A stretch of 7,556 nucleotides of DNA from DASRDS01 sp035652495 (GCA_035652495.1 DASRDS010000250.1:1-7556), one strand, 5' to 3'; shown: positions 1 to 6,533, numbered from the stretch's first letter. A program made the numbers and translations. The notes: generated by a model not told the origin, from the sequence alone.

Positions 1-1062
1 GAACGCGAGCATCGCGTAGAAGAGCGGCCGAGCGACGACCCCGCCGCTGTCGATGAGCGGCGAGTAGATGCCGCCATCGGGCGCACCGTGAAAGTTGACG
101 CCGACCACGCCGTGCTCGGCCAGCGTATACATGTAGTCGAGCCCCCACAGGCTCGAGGCAAACACATCGGACGTCCCGTGCTCGCCGCCGCCCGACGATG
201 AATTCGACTCGGCCATGCGGAGCGGTAGTGAGGCCGCCTGCGCATCGCCCATGATCAGTTGAAGGAGCGCCGCCGTCTTGGCCATGAGTCCCGGACTCAG
301 GAGCCCACCAGGCGTCGGATGGTTGACGGCGTCCGTCGGATAATGGTGATACGTGAGTAGCGCGAGGCCGCGGCTGCCGCCGTCCGATAGGAACGGGACC
401 AAATCCTCGGGCTTGCAGCACATCGCGGGCCCCACGCGCGGGACGCCTGGCGCGAGGCGCGTCAGCGCGGTGTCGTATGCGAGATACTCGCTCGCGACGC
501 TGTCGCCATCGTACGCGCTCGAGCGATAGTTGCCGGAGTAGACATCGGGCTCGTTGCCAATCTCGATGGCGGTGAGCACGCCCGGGGCGCCGGATCGATT
601 GGCCGCGTATCCCGCTTCGGCCGCGAACGTATCGGGCGCGAACGCGGCGAGGTTGATCCCGAGGTACATCGTCCAATTCGCGTGGTGCGCGAACGTGAAT
701 CCGCGGTCGAAGTCCGCGCCGGTCAAGTCCGAGTCGTCGCCCGCCGGCGGGTTCGGGGACCACGAGCTCATGTCGACGGAATTGCCGCCAAAGCGCACGA
801 TGCCGGGACCGAGCAGCGCTGCCGCCGTGGCGTATTGCGGATTCGTCAGTTGGGTATCGCGGAGCGCGTCGATCTCAAAGCTGAATCCCAGGAAGTCCGC
901 CGGGATCTCTTGGCCCGGCGAGCCAGTCGCGACCGTGACATTCGCCGTGTCCGCCGGCGCTGGACCGGTCGGCAAGGGCCGCGTCCCTACAACGGCATTG
1001 CTGCCGCCACCGCAGGCGATCGCGATGAAGATGATACCGAAAGCGGGCAGGCGCGGACGCAC
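1..1062 (-). CDS. GH79-type glycoside hydrolase lipoprotein (beta-glucuronidase/heparanase-like), 3' end cut by window edge
   Basis: Reading the minus strand from 1062 to 1 gives 354 uninterrupted codons with no stop before the window edge. The N-terminus (MRPRLPAFGIIFIAIACGGG) is a lipoprotein signal with Cys17 as the lipidation site, so the enzyme is probably anchored in the outer membrane or periplasm. The catalytic barrel shows VRFGGNSVD (89-97), IEIGNEPD (166-173) with Glu171 as probable acid/base, a YHHYP strand (238-242), and RMAESNS (282-288) with Glu285 as probable nucleophile. Then follow SDVFASSLWGLDY and GVNFHG, typical of GH79. The 114-residue glutamate spacing is, from memory, that of the Acidobacterium capsulatum GH79 beta-glucuronidase. 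Predicted role: removing terminal (4-O-methyl)glucuronic acid from plant or animal glycans; substrate is inferred only. The GTG start at 1062 is chosen because an in-frame TGA lies at 1071-1069. The C-terminal beta domain is outside the window. The gene is 13 bases behind the DUF3303 gene and probably co-transcribed with it. Confidence 0.86.
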   Translation of the reverse strand, partial: MRPRLPAFGIIFIAIACGGGSNAVVGTRPLPTGPAPADTANVTVATGSPGQEIPADFLGFSFEIDALRDTQLTNPQYATAAALLGPGIVRFGGNSVDMSSWSPNPPAGDDSDLTGADFDRGFTFAHHANWTMYLGINLAAFAPDTFAAEAGYAANRSGAPGVLTAIEIGNEPDVYSGNYRSSAYDGDSVASEYLAYDTALTRLAPGVPRVGPAMCCKPEDLVPFLSDGGSRGLALLTYHHYPTDAVNHPTPGGLLSPGLMAKTAALLQLIMGDAQAASLPLRMAESNSSSGGGEHGTSDVFASSLWGLDYMYTLAEHGVVGVNFHGAPDGGIYSPLIDSGGVVARPLFYAMLAF

Positions 1063-1075
1063 ATCGGATCAACAC

Positions 1076-1357
1076 TCAAGGCCCGTGCCGGTCGACCCGT
1101 TCCGACGCTTCGGCCGAGGTAATCACGGGATGCACCTCGAACTCGATCAGGTCGCTCCAGTTCGCGATCCACTGGTCGAGCAACGCGCGGTCGTGCGTCT
1201 CCATCACCTGATAGCAGCGACTCAGGTCGTCGTCGACCCAGCTCGAGACGTAGGTGAGACCCTCCGGGGCCAGGCGTCCCTGGGCTCGGAAGCGGCGATA
1301 CACCGGCGCGGCGTCACCGTTCCGGAAGTGCTCGACGACCATGTAGACACGTTTCAT
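1076..1357 (-). CDS. DUF3303 family small protein
   Basis: A 93-residue soluble protein beginning MKRVYMVVEHFRNGDAAPVY. The YMVVEHF strand, the GDAAPVYRRFRAQGRL segment (15-29), GLTYVSSWVDDDLSRCYQVME (33-53) and WSDLIEFEVHPVITSAEA (67-84) match what I remember of the DUF3303 family, which has a ferredoxin-like (dimeric alpha-beta barrel) appearance and no assigned function. No signal peptide or membrane segment is visible, so it is probably cytoplasmic. The ATG at 1357 overlaps the stop of the DoxX-like gene as ATGA, suggesting translational coupling. However, a TAAATT hexamer ends 6 bases before this ATG, so it may also have its own leaderless promoter. No Shine-Dalgarno motif is seen. The family call is fairly sure; the role is unknown. 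Confidence 0.8.
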   Translation of the reverse strand: MKRVYMVVEHFRNGDAAPVYRRFRAQGRLAPEGLTYVSSWVDDDLSRCYQVMETHDRALLDQWIANWSDLIEFEVHPVITSAEASERVDRHGP

Positions 1358-1701
1358 GACGGCAATTTATCATGTGGTTGCAAACGAGCGTTGAGCGCGA
1401 TGCGTCCCCAGATCGTCAGGCCATGCGCGCTCACGCATGCGATCGCCGCCAACGGTGGGCGGCCGAAGAGCGTGACTTCCGCGGCCGCGATCACAATGAC
1501 GGCTGGTGTCGAGACCATTTCTGACACCTTGGCCAGAATCAAGACGCCGACAATCAACTCGGCTGACGCGATAAGCGCTCGGGAAGCGGTCAGTGCATCT
1601 GGGACGAAAAGCTTCGTCGTCCCCAGGTACAGAAAGAGCAATGCCAGGCCGACCTCGATGGCCCGCAGGAGCCAAGAAATCACACGGTGTCTCGACGTCA
1701 T
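1354..1701 (-). CDS. DoxX-like small integral membrane protein
   Basis: A 115-residue hydrophobic protein starting MTSRHRVISWLLRAIEVGLA. Four membrane segments can be read, at about 11-27 (with the LFLYLGTTKLF motif typical of DoxX/MauE-like proteins), 42-58, 64-80 and 83-100, followed by a short charged tail ending DKLPS. The DoxX-like superfamily groups small four-helix membrane proteins, some linked to redox or thiol metabolism; a specific role cannot be given here. The reading frame continues upstream past 1701 to 2058, but that part is antisense to the reductase gene at 1741 and does not resemble DoxX proteins, so the ATG at 1701 is preferred. It is first in a three-gene minus-strand cluster and its stop overlaps the next start by 4 bases. 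It is divergent from the gene at 1741 across 39 bases. Confidence 0.7.
   Translation of the reverse strand: MTSRHRVISWLLRAIEVGLALLFLYLGTTKLFVPDALTASRALIASAELIVGVLILAKVSEMVSTPAVIVIAAAEVTLFGRPPLAAIACVSAHGLTIWGRIALNARLQPHDKLPS
1364..1369 (-). promoter_or_regulatory. Possible leaderless -10 element (TAAATT) before the DUF3303 gene
   Basis: On the minus strand TAAATT occupies 1369-1364 and is followed by six bases, gccgtc, and the ATG at 1357. This TANNNT spacing would put the transcript start at or next to the start codon. It lies inside the 3' end of the DoxX-like gene, where a run of A/T is unusual for this GC-rich DNA. No good -35 hexamer is seen 16-18 bases upstream. It may be only coding sequence for the DoxX-like C-terminus (LQPHDKLPS). 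Confidence 0.35.
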
Positions 1702-1726
1702 ACAGTATTTCGACGTCGCGGGAGAC
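1689..1726. promoter_or_regulatory. Imperfect dyad / candidate operator across the divergent start region
   Basis: Nested inverted symmetry lies at the divergent boundary. GTCTC (1689-1693) is matched by GAGAC (1722-1726). GACGTC, itself palindromic, occurs at 1694-1699 and 1712-1717. The centre holds ATAC A GTAT (1700-1708). The right half carries extra bases (TTC at 1709-1711, GCGG at 1718-1721), so symmetry is imperfect. TCGACGTC is also a direct repeat with an 18-base period (1692 and 1710). The site covers the ATG of the DoxX-like gene and lies just upstream of the TATATT hexamer of the divergent gene, so a bound protein could affect both. GACGTC is not rare in this GC-rich DNA, so chance is possible. 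Confidence 0.35.
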
Positions 1727-1729
1727 CCA

Positions 1730-1735
1730 TATATT
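1730..1735 (+). promoter_or_regulatory. Candidate -10 element (TATATT) for a leaderless transcript of the 1741 gene
   Basis: TATATT ends 5 bases before the ATG at 1741, with ccagc between. RNA polymerase would then start at or within a base or two of the start codon, giving a leaderless mRNA. This fits the lack of any Shine-Dalgarno sequence. No strong -35 hexamer is present at 16-18 bases; the region there is TATTTCGAC. Confidence 0.5.
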
Positions 1736-1740
1736 CCAGC

Positions 1741-2262
1741 ATGAAAGCCTCCGTATTCATCGCCACGAGCGTCGATGGTTACATCGCGCGACCTGATGGA
1801 GCGCTGGATTGGCTGCCCTCCGTGGTCGAAGAGCACGGCTACGACGCGTTCGTCGCGTCCGTCGATGCGCACGTGATCGGCCGCAAGACCTTCGATATCG
1901 TCGCGGCCTTTGACGGGTGGCCCTATGGCTCGAAACCGGTGATCGTCCTGAGCACGACACTGTCGAAAGTCGATGCACCCGCCGGGGCGGCATGCGAAGT
2001 GATGTCCGGTACCCCGACCGACATCGCGCGTCGACTCGCGCAACGGGGATTCAAGCACCTCTACGTCGACGGCGGCGAGACGATCCAGGGTTTTCTGGAA
2101 GCGGGCCTGATCCAGCGCATGGTCATTACGCGCATTCCGGTGCTCCTCGGCACCGGCATTCCGCTCTTCGGCACGCTATCTCGTGACATTCGTCTGCAAC
2201 ACGTTGCCACGCGTTCATATGCGAGTGGCCTGGTGCAAACGGAGTACGCGATCTTGGCGTGA
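1741..2262 (+). CDS. RibD C-terminal / dihydrofolate reductase-like oxidoreductase
   Basis: A 173-residue cytoplasmic protein. The N-terminal strand and loop MKASVFIATSVDGYIARPDG (1-20), followed by ALDWLP, is the classic opening of the RibD_C/DHFR-like family. IGRKTFD (46-52) matches the helix that contacts NADPH in this fold, HLYVDGGETIQGFL (106-119) is the dinucleotide-binding strand and turn, and IPVLLGTGIPLFG (132-144) is the conserved C-terminal motif. Length fits stand-alone members such as the YyaP/YwjB type. The family reduces a folate-like or other substrate with NAD(P)H, but the substrate of these stand-alone proteins is generally unknown. The frame extends upstream to 1687, but the family begins exactly at ATG 1741, just after a TATATT hexamer. 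It is followed on the same strand, after 30 bases, by the lipoprotein gene and may be co-transcribed with it. Confidence 0.88.
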   Translation: MKASVFIATSVDGYIARPDGALDWLPSVVEEHGYDAFVASVDAHVIGRKTFDIVAAFDGWPYGSKPVIVLSTTLSKVDAPAGAACEVMSGTPTDIARRLAQRGFKHLYVDGGETIQGFLEAGLIQRMVITRIPVLLGTGIPLFGTLSRDIRLQHVATRSYASGLVQTEYAILA

Positions 2263-2292
2263 CCGACGGCCAAGCGTACCCGTCTTTGTGGT

Positions 2293-3729
2293 ATGCGCCG
2301 CTCGCACTCAATCGCGGTAGCCCTGCTTCTCTTTGGTTGCGCATCCGCGCCTGAGCATCCAGGCACGGCGCCCGCGCCCAACGGCACCCGCTACCTCTCG
2401 TCGTCCGACACGCTGTACTACGGATTCTGGCAGCAGCAAGCGTTGTACTACGTGCGCGGCCGCGACACGCTGCGCATCCCCGGCCAGACCTTCATCGTTC
2501 GCTCACAAGAATGGACCGATGCCGCCGAAGGGCTTCGCGTCGCGCAGCAGCAGCAATGCGTCGGCGCCTCGGCGTGCCGGACCATCGACACCTTCACGGT
2601 CTCGCCGCGCGGCGATCTCGTCGCCGGCGCGCCGCGCTTTCGTCATAACGTCGTTTCGCTCCCCAACCGCGCGCTCGCGGTCGGCGTGCAGTGGAACGAT
2701 TCCAGCTCGATGGACTCGGCCGGTATCCACGCCGAGGAACACCAGATGTACCACGTCGAGAAGATCTGGGTGAATCAGGGTCGCTCGCTGGCGGAGATCG
2801 TCGGCGACGGCACCATGAAGCTGCACGGCAGCTTCCACGCCGATTCGACCTCGACGCTGGCGCAGCGCACGTTCTGGCTCGAGGTCGCGGGCACCGTGCG
2901 CGAGACGCACTGGTTTGATATCGGCGCGGGTCACATCGTCAGCAACTTCGCGACGGCGCGACTTTCGGGATGGGGAACCATGCCGAACGGCAATGGCGGG
3001 TTGGATACGCTGCCCGCGGGCATCACGATGGACCTCAAGGATCGCACGATCTCGAGCGAGCGCGCCCACATGCTGGCGCGCGGGATGCCGGGTCGCGACT
3101 CCTCGGTGACGACGAACCAGACTGGCGTGCTTTTCGTGCACACGATGCAGCGCGTCGGCGACGAGATCGATGCCGGTATCGCGCGGCCCGATGGCTGGGT
3201 CCGGACCGCGACCGAGCGGTTCGCGGGCGGTCGGCCGGCGAGCTATGACGCCGTGTGGTCGGACACGTCGGTCCGCTGCTGCACCGAGCGTCACGTCGAG
3301 CGCCACGGCGACTCGCTGCTCGTGCGACGCGACGGGCGCGATACCACGATCGCGATCCCCGCGGTGACGTGGGCGATCGGTGACGCAATGAATCAGGAGA
3401 TGCTGGTGCCGGTGCTGCTCACGATTCCGCGGGACAACGTGACGCATCCGTTCGCCGTGTATCGCCCGTATGATGGCAAGTGGACGATCTGGCAGACCAC
3501 GATCCGCGAGACGGAAGGCGTCTATGTCGTCCGCATGATGACGAGTCCCCAGGACCCCGAAGAGATCCTCGTGGTCTCGAAGTCCGGGGAGCTCTTGTTC
3601 GCCGAGCAACCCAAAGCGCAGCAACCCTGGACGCGCATGCCGCCGCGCGGCACCGTGCGCCGGGCCGCGCTCGATGGGTTACTCAAGCGCCTCACTCCGG
3701 CGCGCAACGTTGCGCTTCGAGCGAACTAG
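2293..3729 (+). CDS. Unrecognised beta-rich lipoprotein, 478 residues
   Basis: I do not recognise this family. The N-terminus MRRSHSIAVALLLFGCASAP is a lipoprotein signal with Cys16 as the lipidation site, followed by a Pro/Ala/Gly-rich linker (about 18-31). The rest has alternating polar and hydrophobic residues typical of beta strands, many Trp and Tyr, and no membrane helices, so it is likely exposed at the outer membrane or in the periplasm. Visible details are a glutamine run before Cys89, a second cysteine at 95, a vicinal pair Cys329-Cys330, and an NGNGG turn (232-236). Segments such as RHGDSLLVRRDGRDTTIAIP (337-356), followed by an AIGDAMNQEMLVP stretch, recall substrate-binding-like beta domains seen in predicted proteins of the same kind of bacteria, but I cannot name one. 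No Shine-Dalgarno motif precedes the ATG. The last 16 codons overlap the permease gene tail-to-tail. Codon use and frame are clean. Confidence 0.75.
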   Translation: MRRSHSIAVALLLFGCASAPEHPGTAPAPNGTRYLSSSDTLYYGFWQQQALYYVRGRDTLRIPGQTFIVRSQEWTDAAEGLRVAQQQQCVGASACRTIDTFTVSPRGDLVAGAPRFRHNVVSLPNRALAVGVQWNDSSSMDSAGIHAEEHQMYHVEKIWVNQGRSLAEIVGDGTMKLHGSFHADSTSTLAQRTFWLEVAGTVRETHWFDIGAGHIVSNFATARLSGWGTMPNGNGGLDTLPAGITMDLKDRTISSERAHMLARGMPGRDSSVTTNQTGVLFVHTMQRVGDEIDAGIARPDGWVRTATERFAGGRPASYDAVWSDTSVRCCTERHVERHGDSLLVRRDGRDTTIAIPAVTWAIGDAMNQEMLVPVLLTIPRDNVTHPFAVYRPYDGKWTIWQTTIRETEGVYVVRMMTSPQDPEEILVVSKSGELLFAEQPKAQQPWTRMPPRGTVRRAALDGLLKRLTPARNVALRAN

Positions 3730-5004
3730 ATAGAGCACCGACGCCGTTACGATCACGAGGGCCATCGCGATCAGCTCGTCGCGAGTCGCCTGTGCCAGGA
3801 GCCAGATGACCACGGCACAGGCGAGGAGCGGCACGACAGGTCCGCCCGGCACCAGGAACGGCTCGCCGTGGGTCCGCACATCGCGTCGCCGGAGCACGAG
3901 GAGTGCCAGGCAGCTGGCGAGGTAGATGATCAGCGCGGAGACGGCGCCGAGCGCGGCCAGCATGGGGAATTCGCCATAGATGGCCAGGCCGCAGGCGACG
4001 ACGGCGTAGGCAATGATCGCGACGTGCGGTGTGCGGTGGCGCGCATGCACCGCGCCCATGATCGCGGGCAGGTAGCCGTCCTGGCCGAACGCGAACATGA
4101 TGCGTGGCGACGCGAGAATGTCGCCGCTGACGTAGGCAAACGTCGACAGCGCCGCCGCGGCGAGCATCAGGGCCTTGCCGCTCGTGCCGAACAGGCGGTT
4201 GGCGGTATCGGCGAGTGGCGAGAGCTGGTTCGTCGCGAGTCCGGGACCGAGCACGCCTTGGGCGACGTAATGCACACTGATGTAGAGCGCGGTCACGATC
4301 GCCAACGCCAAGAGTACGGCGCGCGGCATCGTGCGCGACGGGTTGGCCACCTCGCCGGCCGGTGTCAGTGCGACCTCGATGCCGGTGAACGCGAAAAAGA
4401 GCTCGAGCGAACCCCGTCCGACCGTGCCGGTCGTCACGTGACTCAGCATCGGGACATGTTGGCCGCGGAGAAAATAGAGGCCGACCGCCACGAGCGCGAC
4501 GAGCGGTAAAATCTTCGCCAGCGTCACGAGCTCGACCACCAGTGCGCCCGCCCGTACGCCCCGGATGTTGATCACGGTCAGGACCGTGTACGTCGCGACC
4601 AAGAGCGCGATCCGGCCGACCGTTGTGCCGAGTGCCGGGACGACGCTGGCTAGCGTTCCGGCGAAGATGTTCACGACGGCGGCGCTCGAGGCGACGGCGC
4701 TGAACCAGATCACCGCGCCCAGGATCACGCCCGCGTATGGGCCGAACGCGACCTGGACGATCCGATAGGGACCGCCGGTCTCAGAGATCCGACTCGCGGC
4801 CTCGGCGAGCGACAGGAATACGAGCGTGATCGCGAGGGCACAGATCAGGTAGGCGATCAGCCATCCCGGCCCCAGGATCGCCGCCACCGTGGCGGGCAGG
4901 ACGAAGATACCGGACGCGACGATGCAGTTGACGACGTTCGCCGTCATGGCCGTCAGGCCGAGCGACCTTACAAGCCCGTCCGCCTTCGGCGGGCGCAGGG
5001 TCAA
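3679..5004 (-). CDS. APC-superfamily amino acid permease
   Basis: A 441-residue polytopic inner-membrane transporter with about 12 hydrophobic segments. TM1 contains the unwound substrate-binding motif SGIFVLP (31-37). SETGGPYRIVQVAFGPYAG (74-92) is the conserved TM2-TM3 region. TM6 carries FFAFTGIEVALTPAGEVANP (203-222), including Glu210 and Glu218. SPRIMFAFGQDGYLP (299-313) with RHRTPHVAI is the loop and helix before TM9. These are hallmarks of amino acid/polyamine/organocation permeases; the substrate (amino acid or amine) cannot be read. The start is TTG at 5004, preceded by AGGGG about 6 bases upstream. The first ATG (residue 20) lies inside the conserved TM1 region and an in-frame TGA lies at 5031-5029, so TTG is the best choice. 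The 3' end overlaps the convergent lipoprotein gene by 51 bases. It follows the monooxygenase gene after 113 bases on the same strand. Confidence 0.88.
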   Translation of the reverse strand: MTLRPPKADGLVRSLGLTAMTANVVNCIVASGIFVLPATVAAILGPGWLIAYLICALAITLVFLSLAEAASRISETGGPYRIVQVAFGPYAGVILGAVIWFSAVASSAAVVNIFAGTLASVVPALGTTVGRIALLVATYTVLTVINIRGVRAGALVVELVTLAKILPLVALVAVGLYFLRGQHVPMLSHVTTGTVGRGSLELFFAFTGIEVALTPAGEVANPSRTMPRAVLLALAIVTALYISVHYVAQGVLGPGLATNQLSPLADTANRLFGTSGKALMLAAAALSTFAYVSGDILASPRIMFAFGQDGYLPAIMGAVHARHRTPHVAIIAYAVVACGLAIYGEFPMLAALGAVSALIIYLASCLALLVLRRRDVRTHGEPFLVPGGPVVPLLACAVVIWLLAQATRDELIAMALVIVTASVLYLVRSKRNVARRSEALE

Positions 5005-5017
5005 AAAACGCCCCTGC
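4995..5017 (-). promoter_or_regulatory. Hairpin enclosing the ribosome binding site and TTG start of the permease gene
   Basis: On the minus strand GCAGGG (5017-5012) can pair perfectly with CCCTGC (5000-4995), leaving an 11-base loop, GCGTTTTTTGA. The stem holds part of the Shine-Dalgarno-like AGGGG and the loop holds the TTG start codon. Folding would hide the ribosome site, so translation of the permease could be controlled here. The stem is only six pairs and its biological use is inference. Confidence 0.35.
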
Positions 5018-5117
5018 TCTGACGTCGATCAGCCAAGGCTCATCTCCGAGTAGCTGCTCGCTTGGCGTACATGTACCGGAGTCGTTGGACTCACTACTGC
5101 CACGCCGATAATGTACC
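5018..5117 (-). promoter_or_regulatory. Inverted-repeat-rich leader between the monooxygenase and permease genes
   Basis: This non-coding gap holds several symmetric elements. In minus-strand order, GAGTC CAAC GACTC forms a 5-pair hairpin (5092-5079), and GTACATGTAC is a perfect 10-base palindrome (5076-5067). GCCAAG CGAG (5066-5057) and CTCG (5050-5047) plus CTTGGC (5037-5032) make a stem of ten pairs with a 6-base loop and a 9-base bulge. GGTACAT is repeated 40 bases apart (5117-5111 and 5077-5071). A weak -10-like TACATT lies at the start of the gap. No hairpin is followed by a T-run, so a classic intrinsic terminator is unlikely. A structured leader or a regulator-binding region is possible. 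Confidence 0.35.
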
Positions 5118-6533
5118 CTACGTCGTCTGGAGCGCGAGCACGTCCCGAATAGTCTCGACCGCGGTGGCCGCGACGTAGCCGTCGGGGCGGACGAGCGTGA
5201 GCCCAGGGTGTCGCGTCTCGCGTACCTCGACCAAGTCCGGAAACGACGCCGCGATCGGCTCGCCGTCGGCCCGATCGTAGGCCAATAGCAGGAAACGGCT
5301 CTTTATCCCGGTCCCGCCGCGCAACGAGTCGTCGAAGTGGCGCTCGCCGCCGCCGTCGACGATCGGACTGCCGCTGTAGCTGATGCCGAGCTCGGACAGC
5401 CGCTGGACGAAGAAGTGCTCGAACGGCGGGAGATGCCAGACGACAGGAATCACCGCGTCACGTATCGCCTGCGCGACTTTGTTCGGCGCACCCAGGGCCG
5501 TCGTCATGAAATGCGTGAGGTCGATGACGCGCTTGATCACGGGGCGACGCTCGGCCGCATAGCTATCGAGCAACTGCTCCGTCCCATGTCCGCGGACGGC
5601 CAGATCGAGCTTCCAGACGAGATTCCACGCGTCCTGGAGTCCCGTATTCATCCCCTGGCCACCAAACGGGCTATGAATGTGCGCGGCGTCACCGGCGACG
5701 AAGACGCGCCCGACGCGCATCTGCTCCACCTGGCGGTGGTGGATCCGGAAGTATGAACCCCAACGGACGTTACGCGCCTCGAGCCCGGCGGGCGCCCGCT
5801 CGGCGAGCACCTTTCGGACGGTCTCGAGCGAGGGTGCGTCCTCGCTGGGCGTGCTGGCCATCATCGCGACGACGCGCCGTCGGGTCGCGCTCATCGGAAA
5901 GATCGCGACCGGCCCGAGGGCGCTCGGGCACAGTTGCATCTCGTCGCCAGGCAGTGATTCGTTCGTGTCGACGTCAGCCAACATGTATGTCGAATCGTAG
6001 GCGCCGCCCTCGAACGAGAGGTTGAGCCGATGCCGCACGATGCTGTGCGCCCCATCGCATCCGACGACATACGTCGCGCTGATAGAAATTTGTTGTCCCT
6101 TTGACTCCGCCGTGACCGTCACGGAGTCCCGTTGCTGCTCCAGGTTCACGCACGTCGTGTCGTACTCGATGACGCCGCCCTTCTGTTTCAGCGCGTCCGC
6201 CAGCAAGCGTTCCGTCACATCCTGCGGCACCATGGCGACGTAGGGGTAGGGCGTGCCCTCCGGCGTGAACTGCAATCGAGCGAGCTGCCGCTCATGCGAC
6301 GCCACCGCGACCCACGTGACCCGATTGGCGACCTCCATGAACGGCGCCGCGAGGCCCGCCATATCGAACACCTCCAGCGTGCGCGGGAAAATCGCGAGCG
6401 CCTTGGAGTGTTGCGATTGCTCTGACTGGGCCTCGATGATCCGGAAGCGCATCCCGCGTCGCGCGCATTCGTTGGCGAGAAACAGGCCGACCGGCCCGGC
6501 GCCGATGATCAGGACATCTGTATCCGTTGGCAT
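5118..6533 (-). CDS. Class A FAD-dependent aromatic monooxygenase (PheA/TfdB-like FAD_binding_3 family)
   Basis: A 471-residue flavoprotein hydroxylase with all three signature motifs. GAGPVG (11-16) in the N-terminal Rossmann fold binds the FAD ADP part, with Glu34 at the end of strand 2 for the ribose. CDGAHSIVR (159-167) is the DG motif, shared by FAD and NAD(P)H binding. RVFVAGDAAHIHSPFGGQGMN (276-296) is the GD motif that contacts the FAD ribityl chain, followed by TGLQDAWNLVWKL. Such enzymes use NAD(P)H and O2 to hydroxylate phenols, polyketides or antibiotics; the substrate cannot be read. The C-terminal thioredoxin-like part (about 390-471) is shorter than in phenol hydroxylases, closer to the polyketide and antibiotic hydroxylase types. 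The ATG at 6533 is fixed by the FAD motif, beginning at residue 7. The gene is divergent from the beta-propeller gene across 29 bases and the permease gene follows it on the same strand. Confidence 0.92.
   Translation of the reverse strand: MPTDTDVLIIGAGPVGLFLANECARRGMRFRIIEAQSEQSQHSKALAIFPRTLEVFDMAGLAAPFMEVANRVTWVAVASHERQLARLQFTPEGTPYPYVAMVPQDVTERLLADALKQKGGVIEYDTTCVNLEQQRDSVTVTAESKGQQISISATYVVGCDGAHSIVRHRLNLSFEGGAYDSTYMLADVDTNESLPGDEMQLCPSALGPVAIFPMSATRRRVVAMMASTPSEDAPSLETVRKVLAERAPAGLEARNVRWGSYFRIHHRQVEQMRVGRVFVAGDAAHIHSPFGGQGMNTGLQDAWNLVWKLDLAVRGHGTEQLLDSYAAERRPVIKRVIDLTHFMTTALGAPNKVAQAIRDAVIPVVWHLPPFEHFFVQRLSELGISYSGSPIVDGGGERHFDDSLRGGTGIKSRFLLLAYDRADGEPIAASFPDLVEVRETRHPGLTLVRPDGYVAATAVETIRDVLALQTT

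Noticed and set aside
1687..1740. Upstream start for the reductase at 1687
   Set aside because: The extra 18 residues are basic and outside the family; the family begins at ATG 1741 and the likely -10 box lies within the extension.
554..1744. Long plus-strand open frame (396 codons) across the left cluster
   Set aside because: It is antisense to the GH79, DUF3303 and DoxX-like genes, which all have recognisable family motifs; its translation is low-complexity and matches nothing.
1702..2058. N-terminal extension of the DoxX-like protein to 234 residues
   Set aside because: The extension is antisense to the reductase gene, is rich in Arg, Gly and Asp, and precedes a normal DoxX start at 1701.
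2254..2282. Promoter for the lipoprotein gene (TTGGCG, 17 bases, TACCCG)
   Set aside because: The -10 match is too poor; transcription from upstream of the reductase gene is as likely.
2503..3624. Minus-strand open frame of 373 codons
   Set aside because: It is the mirror of the lipoprotein gene, with an Arg/Asp/His-rich translation typical of antisense frames in GC-rich DNA.
3868..4509. Plus-strand open frame of 213 codons inside the permease gene
   Set aside because: It is antisense to conserved transmembrane motifs of the permease, and its translation is charged and low-complexity.
5079..5092. GAGTC GTTG GACTC hairpin as an intrinsic terminator for the monooxygenase gene
   Set aside because: The stem is only five pairs and there is no T-run after it on either strand.
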